Shown here one piece after another: positions 35,067-43,725 of a DNA stretch of 64,000 nt. Positions within the stretch are counted from its first letter, which is position 1, and every line of letters begins with the position of its first letter. The position numbers were made by a program, and so were the translations under genes. Under the pieces are notes generated by a model. It did no database searches and was not told where the DNA came from. It saw only the letters and a program-made list of their open reading frames with translations. Source of the DNA: SG8-30 sp963695085 (GTDB lineage Bacteria > Pseudomonadota > Gammaproteobacteria > Steroidobacterales > Steroidobacteraceae); the NCBI GenBank assembly GCA_963695085.1, contig CAVOFV010000001.1, positions 310,001 through 374,000 of the forward strand, given 5' to 3'.

Positions 35067-35894
35067 TCAGGGACGGGTGCGCCGTTCGATCGCCATGCGC
35101 TCGAGGATGCGGCTGGAAATCTCCTCGATCGAGCAGTCCGCCGTATCGAGATGCGGGATGCCGTAACGATCGAGCAGGCGCTCGGCCTCGCGCACCTCGA
35201 AGGTGCACTGCGGCATCGAGGCGTACTTGCTGTCCGGGCGCCGCTCGTGGCGGATCTGCTGCAGGCGGTCGGGCCGGATGGTCAGCCCGAACAGCTTGTC
35301 GCGATGCGGCTCGACCGAATCCGGCAGGCGCGCCCGCTCGAGGTCGTCTTCGGTGAGCGGGAAATTGGCTGCGTAAATGCCGTATTGCAGGGCCATGTAC
35401 AGGCAGGTAGGAGTCTTGCCGGACCTCGATACGCCGACCAGGATGACGTCAGCACGGTCGTAGTCCCGGGTCTGGGTGCCGTCGTCGTTGGCCAGCGCGA
35501 AGTTGGTCGCGTTGATGCGCGCGGTGTAGGCGTCCAGGTCCTTCATGCCATGCGCGCGGCCGGCGGCGTGCGAAGAAGCCTGATTGAGTTCCTGCTCCAT
35601 CGGCCCGAGGAAGGCGTCGAAGAAATCGAGGTACAGGCAGTTGGCGTACTTGACGATGCCGCGGATCTCGTCGTTGACGAGCGTCGAGAAGACAATCGGT
35701 CGCGCGCCGTCCTCGATGGCGACCGCATTGACCTTGCCGACCGCTTCATGCGCCTTGTCAACCGTGGAGATGAATGGCAGAGTCACTGGCCTGAAGTCCG
35801 GGCCGTCGAATTGCGTCAGCAGGCTGTGTCCCATGGTCTCGGCCGTTACGCCGGTCTGGTCGGACACGAAGAACACGGTTCTCTTCTTGTTCAC
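35067..35894 (-). CDS. ppsR: phosphoenolpyruvate synthase regulatory protein
   Basis: Bifunctional ADP-dependent kinase and Pi-dependent pyrophosphorylase (DUF299) of 275 residues, against 277 in E. coli. It inactivates or reactivates PEP synthase by phosphorylating a threonine next to its active histidine. Motifs: N-terminal VFFVSDQTGVTAETMG and the P-loop GVSRSGKTPTCLYMAL, followed by YAANFPL. GTG 35894 is chosen because GGAG lies seven bases upstream and the conserved sequence begins there. It is divergent from ppsA with 92 bases between them, which is the classical arrangement. Confidence 0.95.
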   Translation of the reverse strand: MNKKRTVFFVSDQTGVTAETMGHSLLTQFDGPDFRPVTLPFISTVDKAHEAVGKVNAVAIEDGARPIVFSTLVNDEIRGIVKYANCLYLDFFDAFLGPMEQELNQASSHAAGRAHGMKDLDAYTARINATNFALANDDGTQTRDYDRADVILVGVSRSGKTPTCLYMALQYGIYAANFPLTEDDLERARLPDSVEPHRDKLFGLTIRPDRLQQIRHERRPDSKYASMPQCTFEVREAERLLDRYGIPHLDTADCSIEEISSRILERMAIERRTRP

Positions 35895-35986
35895 GCGCGG
35901 GCTCCAGCCTGCTGTGTGGAAGCGCCCGGCCAGGGGCGCCAACCGGCTGCGATCCTAACAGGAACGAACCGCAGCGAGGGCCTGCC

Positions 35987-38350
35987 TTGAACACATACAC
36001 GATTCCCTTCGACCGCGTCGGCCTGGCCGATCTCGACAAGGTGGGCGGCAAGAACGCCTCGATCGGCGAGATGATCGGCCAACTCGCCAAGCTCGGCTTG
36101 CGCGTGCCGGGCGGCTTTGCGACGACGTCGCAGGCCTACCGGGACTTCCTCGCCCAGGACGGGCTCGCCGGCCGCATCGCCGCGGCGCTCGACGGCCTCG
36201 ACGTGGACGACGTCAAGGCGCTGGCGCGGGCCGGCTCGCAGATCCGCCGCTGGATGCTCGATACACCGTTCCACGCCCGCCTGCAGCAGGAGATCGAGCG
36301 GGCCTGGGACGCCATGGCCGGCGACCAGGACATCGCAGTCGCAGTGCGCTCCTCGGCGACCGCCGAAGACCTGCCGGGTGCGTCATTTGCCGGCCAGCAG
36401 GAGACGTTTCTCAACGTGCGCGGCCGCGACCAGGTGCTGAAGGCCATGCACGAGGTGTATGCGAGCCTGTTCAACGACCGCGCGATCGCCTACCGAGTGC
36501 ACCAGGGCTTCGAACACGCCCAGGTCGCCATCTCCGTGGGCGTGCAGCACATGGTGCGCAGCGACCTCGGCGCGAGCGGCGTGATGTTCACGCTGGACAC
36601 CGAGTCGGGCTTCCGCGACGTCGTGTTCATCACGGCTTCCTACGGTCTCGGCGAACTGGTCGTGCAAGGCGCGGTCAGCCCGGACGAGATCTACGTCTAC
36701 AAGCCCGCCCTGCGGACGGGCCACTATCCCATCGTGCGCCGCAGCCTGGGCACCAAAGCCGCCCGCATGGTCTACGCCAGCGAGCCGTCGGCGACGTCCC
36801 GCGTGGAAACCGTCGAGGTGCCCGCCGCCGACCGGCAGCGATACTGCATCAGTGACGAGGATGTCCTGACCCTGGCGCGGCAGGCGCTGCTGATTGAACA
36901 GCACTACGACTGCCCGATGGACATCGAATGGGGCAAGGACGGCGCAACCGGCGAGATCTACATCCTGCAGGCGCGCCCCGAGACCGTGCAAAGCCGCACC
37001 GGACGCAGCATCCAGCGCTATTCCCTCAAGGGCCGCTCGAAGGTGCTGGCCAGCGGACGCGCGATCGGCCAGCGCATCGGCGCGGGCCCGGTGCGGGTGA
37101 TCCGCGACGTCAAGGAGATGTCCCGCGTGCGGGCCGGCGACGTGCTGGTCGCGGACATGACCGACCCCGACTGGGAGCCGGTCATGAAGCGGGCGTCGGC
37201 GATCGTGACCAATCGCGGCGGCCGCACCTGTCATGCCGCTATCATCGCCCGCGAGATGGGCGTGCCGGCGGTGGTCGGATGCGGCGACGCGACCGAGGTG
37301 CTGACCGACGACGAGCCCGTGACGGTCTCCTGCGCCGAGGGCGAGACCGGCCTGGTCTTCGAAGGCCAGCTCGACTTCGACCGCCAAATCATCGAGCTGA
37401 GCGCGCTGCCGCCCTCGCCGGTCAGCATCATGATGAACGTCGGCAACCCTGACCGTGCGTTCGATTTCGCGTCGATCCCCAACAAGGGCGTCGGCCTGGC
37501 CCGGCTCGAATTCATCATCAACCGCACCATCGGCGTCCATCCGCGCGCACTGCTCGAGTTCGACGGGCTGGAGCCCGGCCTGAAAGAACAGATCCGGCGG
37601 CAGATGGCCGGGCACGACGACCCCATCTCGTTCTTCGTCGACAAGCTGGCCGAGGGCATCGCGACGATCGCGGCCGCCTTCGCGCCGGAGCCGGTCATCG
37701 TGCGCCTGTCCGACTTCAAGTCCAACGAGTACGCCAACCTGATCGGCGGCAAGCTGTACGAACCCCACGAGGAGAACCCGATGCTGGGGTTCCGCGGCGC
37801 GTCGCGCTACGTCGACGAGACGTTCCGGCCGTGCTTCGAACTGGAGTGCCGGGCGCTGCGCAAGGTGCGCGAGGACATGGGACTGGTCAACGTACAGGTG
37901 ATGGTGCCGTTCGTGCGCACCGTGGATGAGGGCCGCCGCGTCATCGGGCTGCTGGCCGAGAATGGCCTGAAGCGCGGCGAGAACGGCCTCAAGGTCATCA
38001 TGATGTGCGAGATCCCGAGCAATGCGCTGCTGGCCAGGGAATTCCTCGAGCACTTCGACGGCATGTCGATCGGCTCGAATGACATGACCCAGCTGACGCT
38101 CGGACTCGACCGCGACTCCGCCATCGTCGCCGCGCTGTTCGACGAGCGTGACGCGGCGGTGAAGGCGCTGTTGACGATGGCGATCCGCGCCTGCCGCGAG
38201 GCCGGCAAGTACATCGGCATCTGCGGCCAGGGACCGTCCGACCACCCGGAGTTCGCGCGCTGGCTGGCCGACCAGGGCATCGACAGCATTTCGCTCAACC
38301 CCGACACGGTCGTGGACACCTGGCTGTACCTGGCGGGCAAGACGGTCTGA
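35987..38350 (+). CDS. ppsA: phosphoenolpyruvate synthase
   Basis: Converts pyruvate and ATP to PEP, AMP and phosphate for gluconeogenesis; 787 residues against 792 in E. coli. The N-terminal ATP-grasp domain (VGGKNASIGEMI, VRSSATAEDLPGASFAGQQET) is followed by the swivelling domain with phospho-His416 in GGRTCHAAIIARE and a C-terminal PEP/pyruvate TIM barrel (MVPFVRT, GSNDMTQLTLGLDRDS, ICGQGPSD). The threonine two residues before His416 (T414) is the target of PpsR. Start is TTG 35987 with GAGGG six bases upstream. Divergent partner of ppsR. Confidence 0.96.
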   Translation: MNTYTIPFDRVGLADLDKVGGKNASIGEMIGQLAKLGLRVPGGFATTSQAYRDFLAQDGLAGRIAAALDGLDVDDVKALARAGSQIRRWMLDTPFHARLQQEIERAWDAMAGDQDIAVAVRSSATAEDLPGASFAGQQETFLNVRGRDQVLKAMHEVYASLFNDRAIAYRVHQGFEHAQVAISVGVQHMVRSDLGASGVMFTLDTESGFRDVVFITASYGLGELVVQGAVSPDEIYVYKPALRTGHYPIVRRSLGTKAARMVYASEPSATSRVETVEVPAADRQRYCISDEDVLTLARQALLIEQHYDCPMDIEWGKDGATGEIYILQARPETVQSRTGRSIQRYSLKGRSKVLASGRAIGQRIGAGPVRVIRDVKEMSRVRAGDVLVADMTDPDWEPVMKRASAIVTNRGGRTCHAAIIAREMGVPAVVGCGDATEVLTDDEPVTVSCAEGETGLVFEGQLDFDRQIIELSALPPSPVSIMMNVGNPDRAFDFASIPNKGVGLARLEFIINRTIGVHPRALLEFDGLEPGLKEQIRRQMAGHDDPISFFVDKLAEGIATIAAAFAPEPVIVRLSDFKSNEYANLIGGKLYEPHEENPMLGFRGASRYVDETFRPCFELECRALRKVREDMGLVNVQVMVPFVRTVDEGRRVIGLLAENGLKRGENGLKVIMMCEIPSNALLAREFLEHFDGMSIGSNDMTQLTLGLDRDSAIVAALFDERDAAVKALLTMAIRACREAGKYIGICGQGPSDHPEFARWLADQGIDSISLNPDTVVDTWLYLAGKTV

Positions 38351-38366
38351 ACCACGCAGGGCCAGG

Positions 38367-38759
38367 TCAGTCGCCGAGGGCCCCGCGCGCGCGTTCCCAG
38401 TGCTGCCCGTCGAAGGCACGCACGGTCATCGATTCGACCGTACCGGCATCGAGGCAGCGCGCGTTGACGCTGATCCCGTCGGGGTGCGACCTCGGCACAT
38501 AGAACGACTTGATGCCGCAGGTGCGGCAGAACAGGTGCCGTGCGGCGCCGGTATTGAAGCGGTACTCGATCAGCGCGTCGGCGTCGCCGAGCAGCGTGAA
38601 CGCGCCGTGCCCGACGATCAGGTGCAGGTAGCCCGCCTTGCTGCACATCGAGCAGTTGCAGTCGAGCACCTCGAGCTCCGCCGGCGCCCGCACCTCGAAG
38701 CGGACGGCGCCGCAATGGCAACCGCCCCGGTGCACCCGCAGCGCTGCGAACTCGCTCAT
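38367..38759 (-). CDS. GFA family zinc-binding protein
   Basis: Protein of 130 residues with the GFA fold of glutathione-dependent formaldehyde-activating enzymes. Zinc ligands are in GGCHCGAVRF, CNCSMC and the later FCRTCGI. Most members of this family have no proven activity, so catalysis cannot be assumed. It starts 19 bases after the orn stop on the same strand and probably shares its transcript. It ends convergent with ppsA. Confidence 0.88.
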   Translation of the reverse strand: MSEFAALRVHRGGCHCGAVRFEVRAPAELEVLDCNCSMCSKAGYLHLIVGHGAFTLLGDADALIEYRFNTGAARHLFCRTCGIKSFYVPRSHPDGISVNARCLDAGTVESMTVRAFDGQHWERARGALGD

Positions 38760-38778
38760 GCGGGTGCCCTGGGCCGCC

Positions 38779-39336
38779 TCACGTCCGCCGCCAGGCCTCT
38801 GCGAACAGGTGTTCCCGGTAGTGCCGCAGCTCGCCGACGGACTCGCGGATGTCCTCGAGCGCCAGGTGCGCCGACTTCTTGGTGTAGCCACGCGCCACGC
38901 CGGGCGCCCAGCGCAGGGCCAGTTCCTTGACCGCGCTCACGTCCAGGTTCCGATAGTGGAAGAACCGTTCGAGCTGTGGCATGCGCCGCGCCAGGAAACG
39001 CCGGTCCTGGCAGATGCTGTTGCCGCACATGGGCGAGGTGCCGGGCTCGACCTGCGGCGCCAGGAAGTCGAGCGTCGCGCGCTCGGCCTCCTGCTCCGTC
39101 ACGGTGCTGGCCGCGACCCGCGCCAGCAGGCCTGACCCGCCGTGGGTCGTCCTGTTCCAGTCGTCCATCATCTCCAGCACCGTTTGCGGCTGGTGGATGG
39201 CGATCGCCGGACCCTCGGCGAGCACCTCGAGGTTGCTGTCGGTAATGAGGGTGGCGATCTCGATGATCCGGTCATGGTCCGGGTCGAGACCGGTCATCTC
39301 GAGGTCTATCCAGACGAGCCTGGGGCTGGCATCCAT
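38779..39336 (-). CDS. orn: oligoribonuclease
   Basis: DEDDh 3'-5' exonuclease of 185 residues that degrades di- and short oligoribonucleotides, including pGpG from c-di-GMP turnover. Exo motifs are present: WIDLEMTGLD (ExoI), MCGNSICQDRRFL (ExoII) and HLALEDIRESVGEL (ExoIII with His and Asp). I take ATG 39336 because the conserved sequence begins seven residues later; ATG 39348 would add MPGN. The divergent neighbour is rsgA, and orn next to rsgA is a common gammaproteobacterial arrangement. Confidence 0.95.
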   Translation of the reverse strand: MDASPRLVWIDLEMTGLDPDHDRIIEIATLITDSNLEVLAEGPAIAIHQPQTVLEMMDDWNRTTHGGSGLLARVAASTVTEQEAERATLDFLAPQVEPGTSPMCGNSICQDRRFLARRMPQLERFFHYRNLDVSAVKELALRWAPGVARGYTKKSAHLALEDIRESVGELRHYREHLFAEAWRRT

Positions 39337-39445
39337 GTTGCCCGGCATCTTAGCAGAGGCTAGAGTCGCGCCCGTCCATGCCAATCCGCAGCCGACCTGT
39401 CGCACCACTCCGCCGCGCACGGCCCGCGGCGCTGCGACCGCCTGC

Positions 39446-40429
39446 ATGAGTACGCGCGACGACGACGCCAAGAGCGGGCGGTCCGGGCGTATCGTCGCCG
39501 CCTACGGCCGGCGCGTCGTCGTCGAAACACCGGCCGGCGAGCGCATTCCATGCCGGCTGTTCGGGCGCCGTCTGCAGGTCGTCTGCGGCGACGCCGTACG
39601 CTGGCGCGCGGCGGACGCGGAAGGCGCGGAAGGCCTGATTCTCGAGGTCGAGCCGCGCCGCAGCGAACTGGCCCGCGCCGGCGCGTCCGGACAGCGCGAA
39701 CCGGTCGTTGCCAACCTCGACCTGCTGGTGGCCGTCCTGGCGCCGGTGCCGGCGCCCGACTATGCGCTGTGCGACCGTTACCTCGCCGCGGCCGAGTGGG
39801 CAGGCCTGGCGGCCGCGGTCACGCTGAACAAGACGGACCTGCCGGACGCCGGCGCCGCGGGCCTGCAGGCCGAGCTGGCGAAATATCGCGAGCTGGGCTA
39901 CCCGGTCGCGCAAACCAGCAAGCGCGCGGCCGGTGGCGCAGTTGAGCTGGAAGCCCTGCTGGCGGGCCACGTCGGCATCCTCGTCGGCCAGTCCGGGGTC
40001 GGCAAGAGCTCGTTGATCAACATGATGGCGCCTGGCAGCAACATCGCCGTGCAGGAAGTCTCGCGCGGCACCGAGGAAGGCCGCCACACGACGACCGCCT
40101 CGACGCTGTTTCACCTGCCTGGCGGCGGCCAACTCATCGATTCGCCGGGCGTGCGCGATTTTGCACCGCCGTTGCCGGCGCCGCGCGAGGTGGCGTGGGG
40201 ATTCAGGGAGATCGCGCGCGAGGCGACGGGCTGCCGCTTCCCCGATTGCCGCCACGACGGGGAACCCGGCTGCGCGGTGCACGCGGCGGTGCAAGGCGGC
40301 CGCATCGCGTCGCGCCGCATGGCCAGCTACCGGCAGTTGCTGCGGCTCGCCGACGAGTTCGACCGGCGCCAGCGAACCTCTGGCCGGTCGCGCGACCCGG
40401 CCGGCGCGGGCCGCAAGCCTAGGAAATGA
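39446..40429 (+). CDS. rsgA: ribosome small-subunit biogenesis GTPase RsgA
   Basis: Circularly permuted GTPase of 327 residues that helps late 30S maturation. An N-terminal OB domain (about 20-80) precedes the G domain, where the motifs come in the order G4 (NKTDL), G1 (GQSGVGKSS, 181-189), then G3 (DSPGVRDF). A C-terminal zinc finger follows (CRFPDCRHDGEPGCAVH). The start is the ATG at 39446, 109 bases from the divergent orn start. The 3' end overlaps recR on the other strand by 11 bases. Confidence 0.95.
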   Translation: MSTRDDDAKSGRSGRIVAAYGRRVVVETPAGERIPCRLFGRRLQVVCGDAVRWRAADAEGAEGLILEVEPRRSELARAGASGQREPVVANLDLLVAVLAPVPAPDYALCDRYLAAAEWAGLAAAVTLNKTDLPDAGAAGLQAELAKYRELGYPVAQTSKRAAGGAVELEALLAGHVGILVGQSGVGKSSLINMMAPGSNIAVQEVSRGTEEGRHTTTASTLFHLPGGGQLIDSPGVRDFAPPLPAPREVAWGFREIAREATGCRFPDCRHDGEPGCAVHAAVQGGRIASRRMASYRQLLRLADEFDRRQRTSGRSRDPAGAGRKPRK

Positions 40430-41018
40430 CCAGCCGGCCGGCCAGCGCGTGCGCCAGCGTGCCGCCGTCGACGTACTCGAGCTCGCCACCGACCGGCACC
40501 CCGTGTGCGATCCGCGAGGCACGGATCCCGCGGCGCGTGACCAGTTCGCCCAGGAAATGCGCGGTCGCCTCGCCCTCGACGGTCGGGTTGGTTGCGAGGA
40601 TCACCTCGCGTACGCCGTCTTCTTCGAGGATCGCGTCGAATTGCTCGAGCCCGAGTTGCTCTGGACCGACGCCGTCCAGCGGCGACAGGTGCCCCATCAG
40701 CACGAAGTACCGGCCCCGGTAGCCCCCGGATTGCTCGACGGCGACGACGTCCGCCGGCGATTCGACGACGCACAGCAGTCCTTCGTCGCGCTGCGGCGCC
40801 GTGCACACCTCGCACAGGTCGCCGTCGGTCAGCATCCGGCAGCGCTTGCAATGGCCGATGGTGGTCACTGCTTCATCGAGGGCCCGCGCCAGCGCCGTCG
40901 CGCCCTCGCGGTTGCGTTCCAGCAGGTTGAAGGCCATGCGCTGGGCCGACTTCGGGCCGACGCCGGGCAGGACGCGCAGCGCCTCGATCAGTCGTCCCAG
41001 TGCCGGCGAGTACTTCAC
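40419..41018 (-). CDS. recR: recombination protein RecR
   Basis: Partner of RecF/RecO in loading RecA at gaps; 199 residues. N-terminal helix-hairpin-helix (ALRVLPGVGPKSAQRMAF), zinc finger (CKRCRMLTDGDLCEVC) and Toprim domain (LLCVVESPADVVAVE) are all present. The start is GTG 41018, 12 bases after the ybaB stop. It belongs to the conserved dnaX-ybaB-recR operon. The last bases overlap the end of rsgA, so the two genes share their 3' ends on opposite strands. Confidence 0.96.
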   Translation of the reverse strand: MKYSPALGRLIEALRVLPGVGPKSAQRMAFNLLERNREGATALARALDEAVTTIGHCKRCRMLTDGDLCEVCTAPQRDEGLLCVVESPADVVAVEQSGGYRGRYFVLMGHLSPLDGVGPEQLGLEQFDAILEEDGVREVILATNPTVEGEATAHFLGELVTRRGIRASRIAHGVPVGGELEYVDGGTLAHALAGRLVIS

Positions 41019-41030
41019 GGACCGGCCGCG

Positions 41031-41357
41031 TCAGAACGGCATCGTCATGCCAGGCGGCAGCGGCATGCCACCCATCAGGCCGGACATCTTCTCCTTCGCC
41101 GCCTCGCCCGCACGCCGCGTCGCGTCGTTGCAGGCCGCGGCCACCAGGTCCTCGAGCATCTCGAGGTCACCGCCGGCGCCAGCCGCCGGGTCGATCCGGA
41201 CTCGCTGGACCTCGTGCCGGCCATTCATGGTTACTTTGACCATGCCGCCGCCCGACTCGCCCACGACTTCGAGCTGCGCGAGTTCCTCCTGCGCCTTCTG
41301 CATGTTGGCCTGCAATTGCTGGGCCTGCCTCATCAGCGCACCGATGTTCTGCTTCAT
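41031..41357 (-). CDS. ybaB: nucleoid-associated protein YbaB/EbfC family
   Basis: Small DNA-binding protein of 108 residues that forms a tweezer-like dimer. Sequence features: N-terminal helix with QAQQLQANMQKAQEEL, the core VKVTMNGRHEVQRVRID and a C-terminal Gly/Met/Pro tail (MSGLMGGMPLPPG). GGAG lies five bases before ATG. It sits between dnaX (33 bases upstream) and recR (12 bases downstream), the order seen throughout gammaproteobacteria. Confidence 0.95.
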   Translation of the reverse strand: MKQNIGALMRQAQQLQANMQKAQEELAQLEVVGESGGGMVKVTMNGRHEVQRVRIDPAAGAGGDLEMLEDLVAAACNDATRRAGEAAKEKMSGLMGGMPLPPGMTMPF

Positions 41358-41390
41358 GCCTGCTCCATTTCCAGTCGTCGCACCGCGATC

Positions 41391-42974
41391 CTAGCCAGCC
41401 GGCTTGATCGAGCCTGGTTGCACCACCGCCCCGAAGCGGTCCTTGAGCGCCTGTACGGTCGGATCGCTGTCGAGCGCGAGGCGTGCCTGTTCCATGCGCT
41501 CCTGCTCCTCGCGTTCCCGTTCCCGGGCGGGTGTCTCGCCCGCCTCCTCGGTGACCTCGAAATCCAGACGCAGATCGCGGCCCAGCAGCTTTGACAGCGC
41601 CTGCTGCAGCCGCTCCTCGAGCTGGCGCGTCTGCAGCGTTTCGCCGCGGGCGTCGAGCCGCAGGCGCAGCAGGTCCCCGTCGAGGGCCGCGAAACTGCAG
41701 TGCGACGCGAGTTGCCGGGCCGCGCCGCGCAGCTTCAACTGCTCCAGGACGGCGCTCCAGTTAGAGAGGTCCCCGGGCACCGCAACGGGCTCGCCCGGCG
41801 TCGCCGCCGCGGCCACGGCGGGCGCTTGCGCCTTCGCCGTTGGCGGCGCCGACTGGCGCCGGACCGGCCCGGCGGGCGGCTCGACGGCGGCGGACGGCCG
41901 GAAAGCCAGCATGCGCAGCAACACCATCTCAAAGCCGCTGCGCGGCTCGGGTGCCAGCGGCAGGTCACGGCGGCCGAGAATGGCCACCTGATAGTAGAGT
42001 TGGACATCCTCCGCCGTCAGCGCCGCCGCCAGCGCCGCAATGCCTTCCCCGCCCCAGACCTCGTCCTGCGGCAGGCCGGGAATCGCCTGGTGCAGTGCGA
42101 TCTTCTGCAACAGGCTGGCCAGTTCGTCCAGCACCTGCGCATAGTCCGGCACATGCTCGTCCAATTCCGCCACGCAGCGCATCAGGCCGGCGGCATCTGC
42201 AGCCGCCAGCAGTTCGAGCAGCTGCTGCACGCGGTCCCGGTCGATCGTCCCCAGCATGGCCCGCGCGTCGGCCTCGCCGACCCTGCCGCCGCCAAACGCA
42301 ATCATCTGGTCGAGCAGCGACAATGCGTCGCGCACGCTGCCGTCTGCGGCGCGTGACAGCAGCGTTACGGCACCCTGCTCGTACTTGACGCCCTCCGCAT
42401 CGAGGATCAGCCGCAGCCGGTCGCCGATCAGCGAAGGCGGCAGGCGCTTGAGGTTGAACTGCAGGCACCGCGACAGCACCGTCACGGGGACCTTCTGAGG
42501 ATCGGTGGTTGCGAGCAGGAACTTGACGTGCGGCGGCGGTTCCTCGAGCGTCTTGAGCAACGCATTGAAGGAATGCCCGGACAACATGTGCACCTCGTCG
42601 ATGAGGTACACCTTGTAGCGGCCGCGGGTCGGTGCGTACTGCACGTTGTCGAGCAGTTCGCGGGTGTCGTCCACCTTGGTGCGCGATGCGGCGTCCACCT
42701 CGATCAGGTCCACGAAGCGGCCCTGATCAATTTCCTGGCAGGCCGCGCACTCGCCGCAGGGGTTTGAGCCAAGCCCCTTCTCGCAGTTCAGGGATTTCGC
42801 CAGGATGCGCGCAATGGTCGTCTTGCCGACGCCGCGCGTGCCGGTGAACAGGAACGCGTGGTGCACGCGACCCGAGTCCAGTGCGTTGACCAGCGCACGC
42901 AGCACGTGCTCCTGGCCGACCAGCTCGTCGAAGCGCCGGGGGCGCCATTTCCTGGCAAGGACGAGGTAGCTCAT
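41391..42974 (-). CDS. dnaX: DNA polymerase III subunit tau
   Basis: Clamp-loader ATPase of 527 residues. Walker A is GTRGVGKTT (45-53), zinc ligands are Cys64, Cys73, Cys76 and Cys79, Walker B is LIDEVHML and the sensor region follows (LLATTDPQKVPVTVLSRC). The C-terminal part (about 370-527) is the tau-specific region: an Ala/Pro linker, then a polymerase-binding domain. E. coli tau has 643 residues, so this one is shorter. I see no A-AAA-AAG slippery site, so a gamma form made by frameshifting is not supported. Confidence 0.95.
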   Translation of the reverse strand: MSYLVLARKWRPRRFDELVGQEHVLRALVNALDSGRVHHAFLFTGTRGVGKTTIARILAKSLNCEKGLGSNPCGECAACQEIDQGRFVDLIEVDAASRTKVDDTRELLDNVQYAPTRGRYKVYLIDEVHMLSGHSFNALLKTLEEPPPHVKFLLATTDPQKVPVTVLSRCLQFNLKRLPPSLIGDRLRLILDAEGVKYEQGAVTLLSRAADGSVRDALSLLDQMIAFGGGRVGEADARAMLGTIDRDRVQQLLELLAAADAAGLMRCVAELDEHVPDYAQVLDELASLLQKIALHQAIPGLPQDEVWGGEGIAALAAALTAEDVQLYYQVAILGRRDLPLAPEPRSGFEMVLLRMLAFRPSAAVEPPAGPVRRQSAPPTAKAQAPAVAAAATPGEPVAVPGDLSNWSAVLEQLKLRGAARQLASHCSFAALDGDLLRLRLDARGETLQTRQLEERLQQALSKLLGRDLRLDFEVTEEAGETPAREREREEQERMEQARLALDSDPTVQALKDRFGAVVQPGSIKPAG

Positions 42975-43015
42975 CGCGCTTCGTGCTTTCTCCGCAGCAT
43001 CGGCCGTGTCGGGGC

Positions 43016-43127
<112 letters not shown>

Positions 43128-43289
43128 ATCGTAACCGAGGGGATCGAGTTCGATGTCTGGCCGCCTTCAGCAGGCGCCATGGTCAACCTGCGGGCATCGT
43201 AAGGTCGGGGTCCCGGAGCGTCAACCGCAGCCGCCGAGCCGTTGCGCGGCACAACGCAAGAGTGCCACAAGGACCCCTTCTGCATGTAT

Positions 43290-43308
43290 TGGCGGAGAGG
43301 GTGGGATT
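43290..43308 (-). repeat. partial copy of the tRNA-Ser 3' end
   Basis: Nineteen bases are identical to the 3' end of the intact tRNA-Ser at 43473-43491 (acceptor 3' strand with CCA and part of the T arm), in the same orientation. Similarity continues past the CCA: 11 of the next 16 bases (43274-43289) match the sequence just beyond the intact gene (43457-43472). It breaks off inside the T arm. This is a duplicated remnant, not a functional tRNA. Confidence 0.75.
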
Positions 43309-43374
43309 GTGCGCCTCCGGCGCATCCCTCGCCTGCGGCTCGGGACCAGCGCCGCGTCCGCGACGCTGTCCTTC

Positions 43375-43392
43375 GGCACGCCATGGCGTGCC
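43375..43392. repeat. 18-base perfect palindrome
   Basis: GGCACGCCATGGCGTGCC equals its own reverse complement. It lies in the gene-free stretch between ffs and tRNA-Ser and could be a protein-binding site or a short cruciform. No function is evident. Confidence 0.55.
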
Positions 43393-43431
43393 TCGTCGAA
43401 CCCGGTGCGTTCGTCCACCTGCCCCCGTCCG

Positions 43432-43472
43432 GTACACGACAAAGGGGCCCTGCCGGCCCCTTTGTCGTGTAC
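43432..43472 (-). terminator. 18-pair perfect hairpin directly after tRNA-Ser
   Basis: Arms 43432-43449 and 43455-43472 pair perfectly around a five-base loop. The stem begins at the base next to the tRNA CCA end. The inner part (AAAGGGGCC with GGCCCCTTT) looks like a usual terminator, but no T-run follows on the minus strand, and the stem is longer than terminators usually are. It may also shape 3' processing of the tRNA precursor. Confidence 0.65.
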
Positions 43473-43564
43473 TGGCGGAGAGGGTGGGATTCGAACCCAC
43501 GAATACCTTGTTAGATATTACTGGAATTCCAGTCCAGCGCCTTCGACCACTCGGCCACCTCTCC
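43473..43564 (-). tRNA. tRNA-Ser(GGA)
   Basis: A 92-base class II tRNA with encoded CCA. The acceptor stem is GGAGAGG with CCTCTCC, discriminator G. The anticodon stem-loop contains CTGGAAT, giving anticodon GGA, which reads UCC/UCU serine codons. A long variable arm (TAATATCTAACAAGGTATT) is typical of serine. The T arm GGGTTCGAATCCC is standard. A partial copy of the 3' end lies 165 bases downstream. Confidence 0.97.
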
Positions 43565-43725
43565 GAACCGGGGCGCCGGCCTGACAGCAAGGCCAGTCCA
43601 GCGCGTTGTCCTCGCCTCGCACAGCGAGGCTTCGGATCCCTCGCTACGCTCGGGACCGCCGCACGCCGCGTCCCGCGGGGTGCGCAAGCCTACAAGAGGC
43701 CCCGGCAAGCGGCAACCGCGCGCGG

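Larger units (their letters stand above)
43128..43472. other. 345-base stretch without a gene, rich in repeats
   Basis: No convincing protein or intact RNA gene is present between ffs and tRNA-Ser. It holds a partial tRNA-Ser copy (43290-43308), a palindrome (43375-43392) and the long hairpin at 43432-43472. A motif near 43324 (ATCCCTCGC...CTCGGGACC) recurs in similar form near 43635 on the other side of the tRNA. Small open frames here read through these repeats and are not credible genes. Confidence 0.6.

Noticed and set aside
41391..42974. Programmed frameshift in dnaX giving a gamma subunit
   Set aside because: No slippery A-AAA-AAG heptamer with a following hairpin was seen at the expected place.
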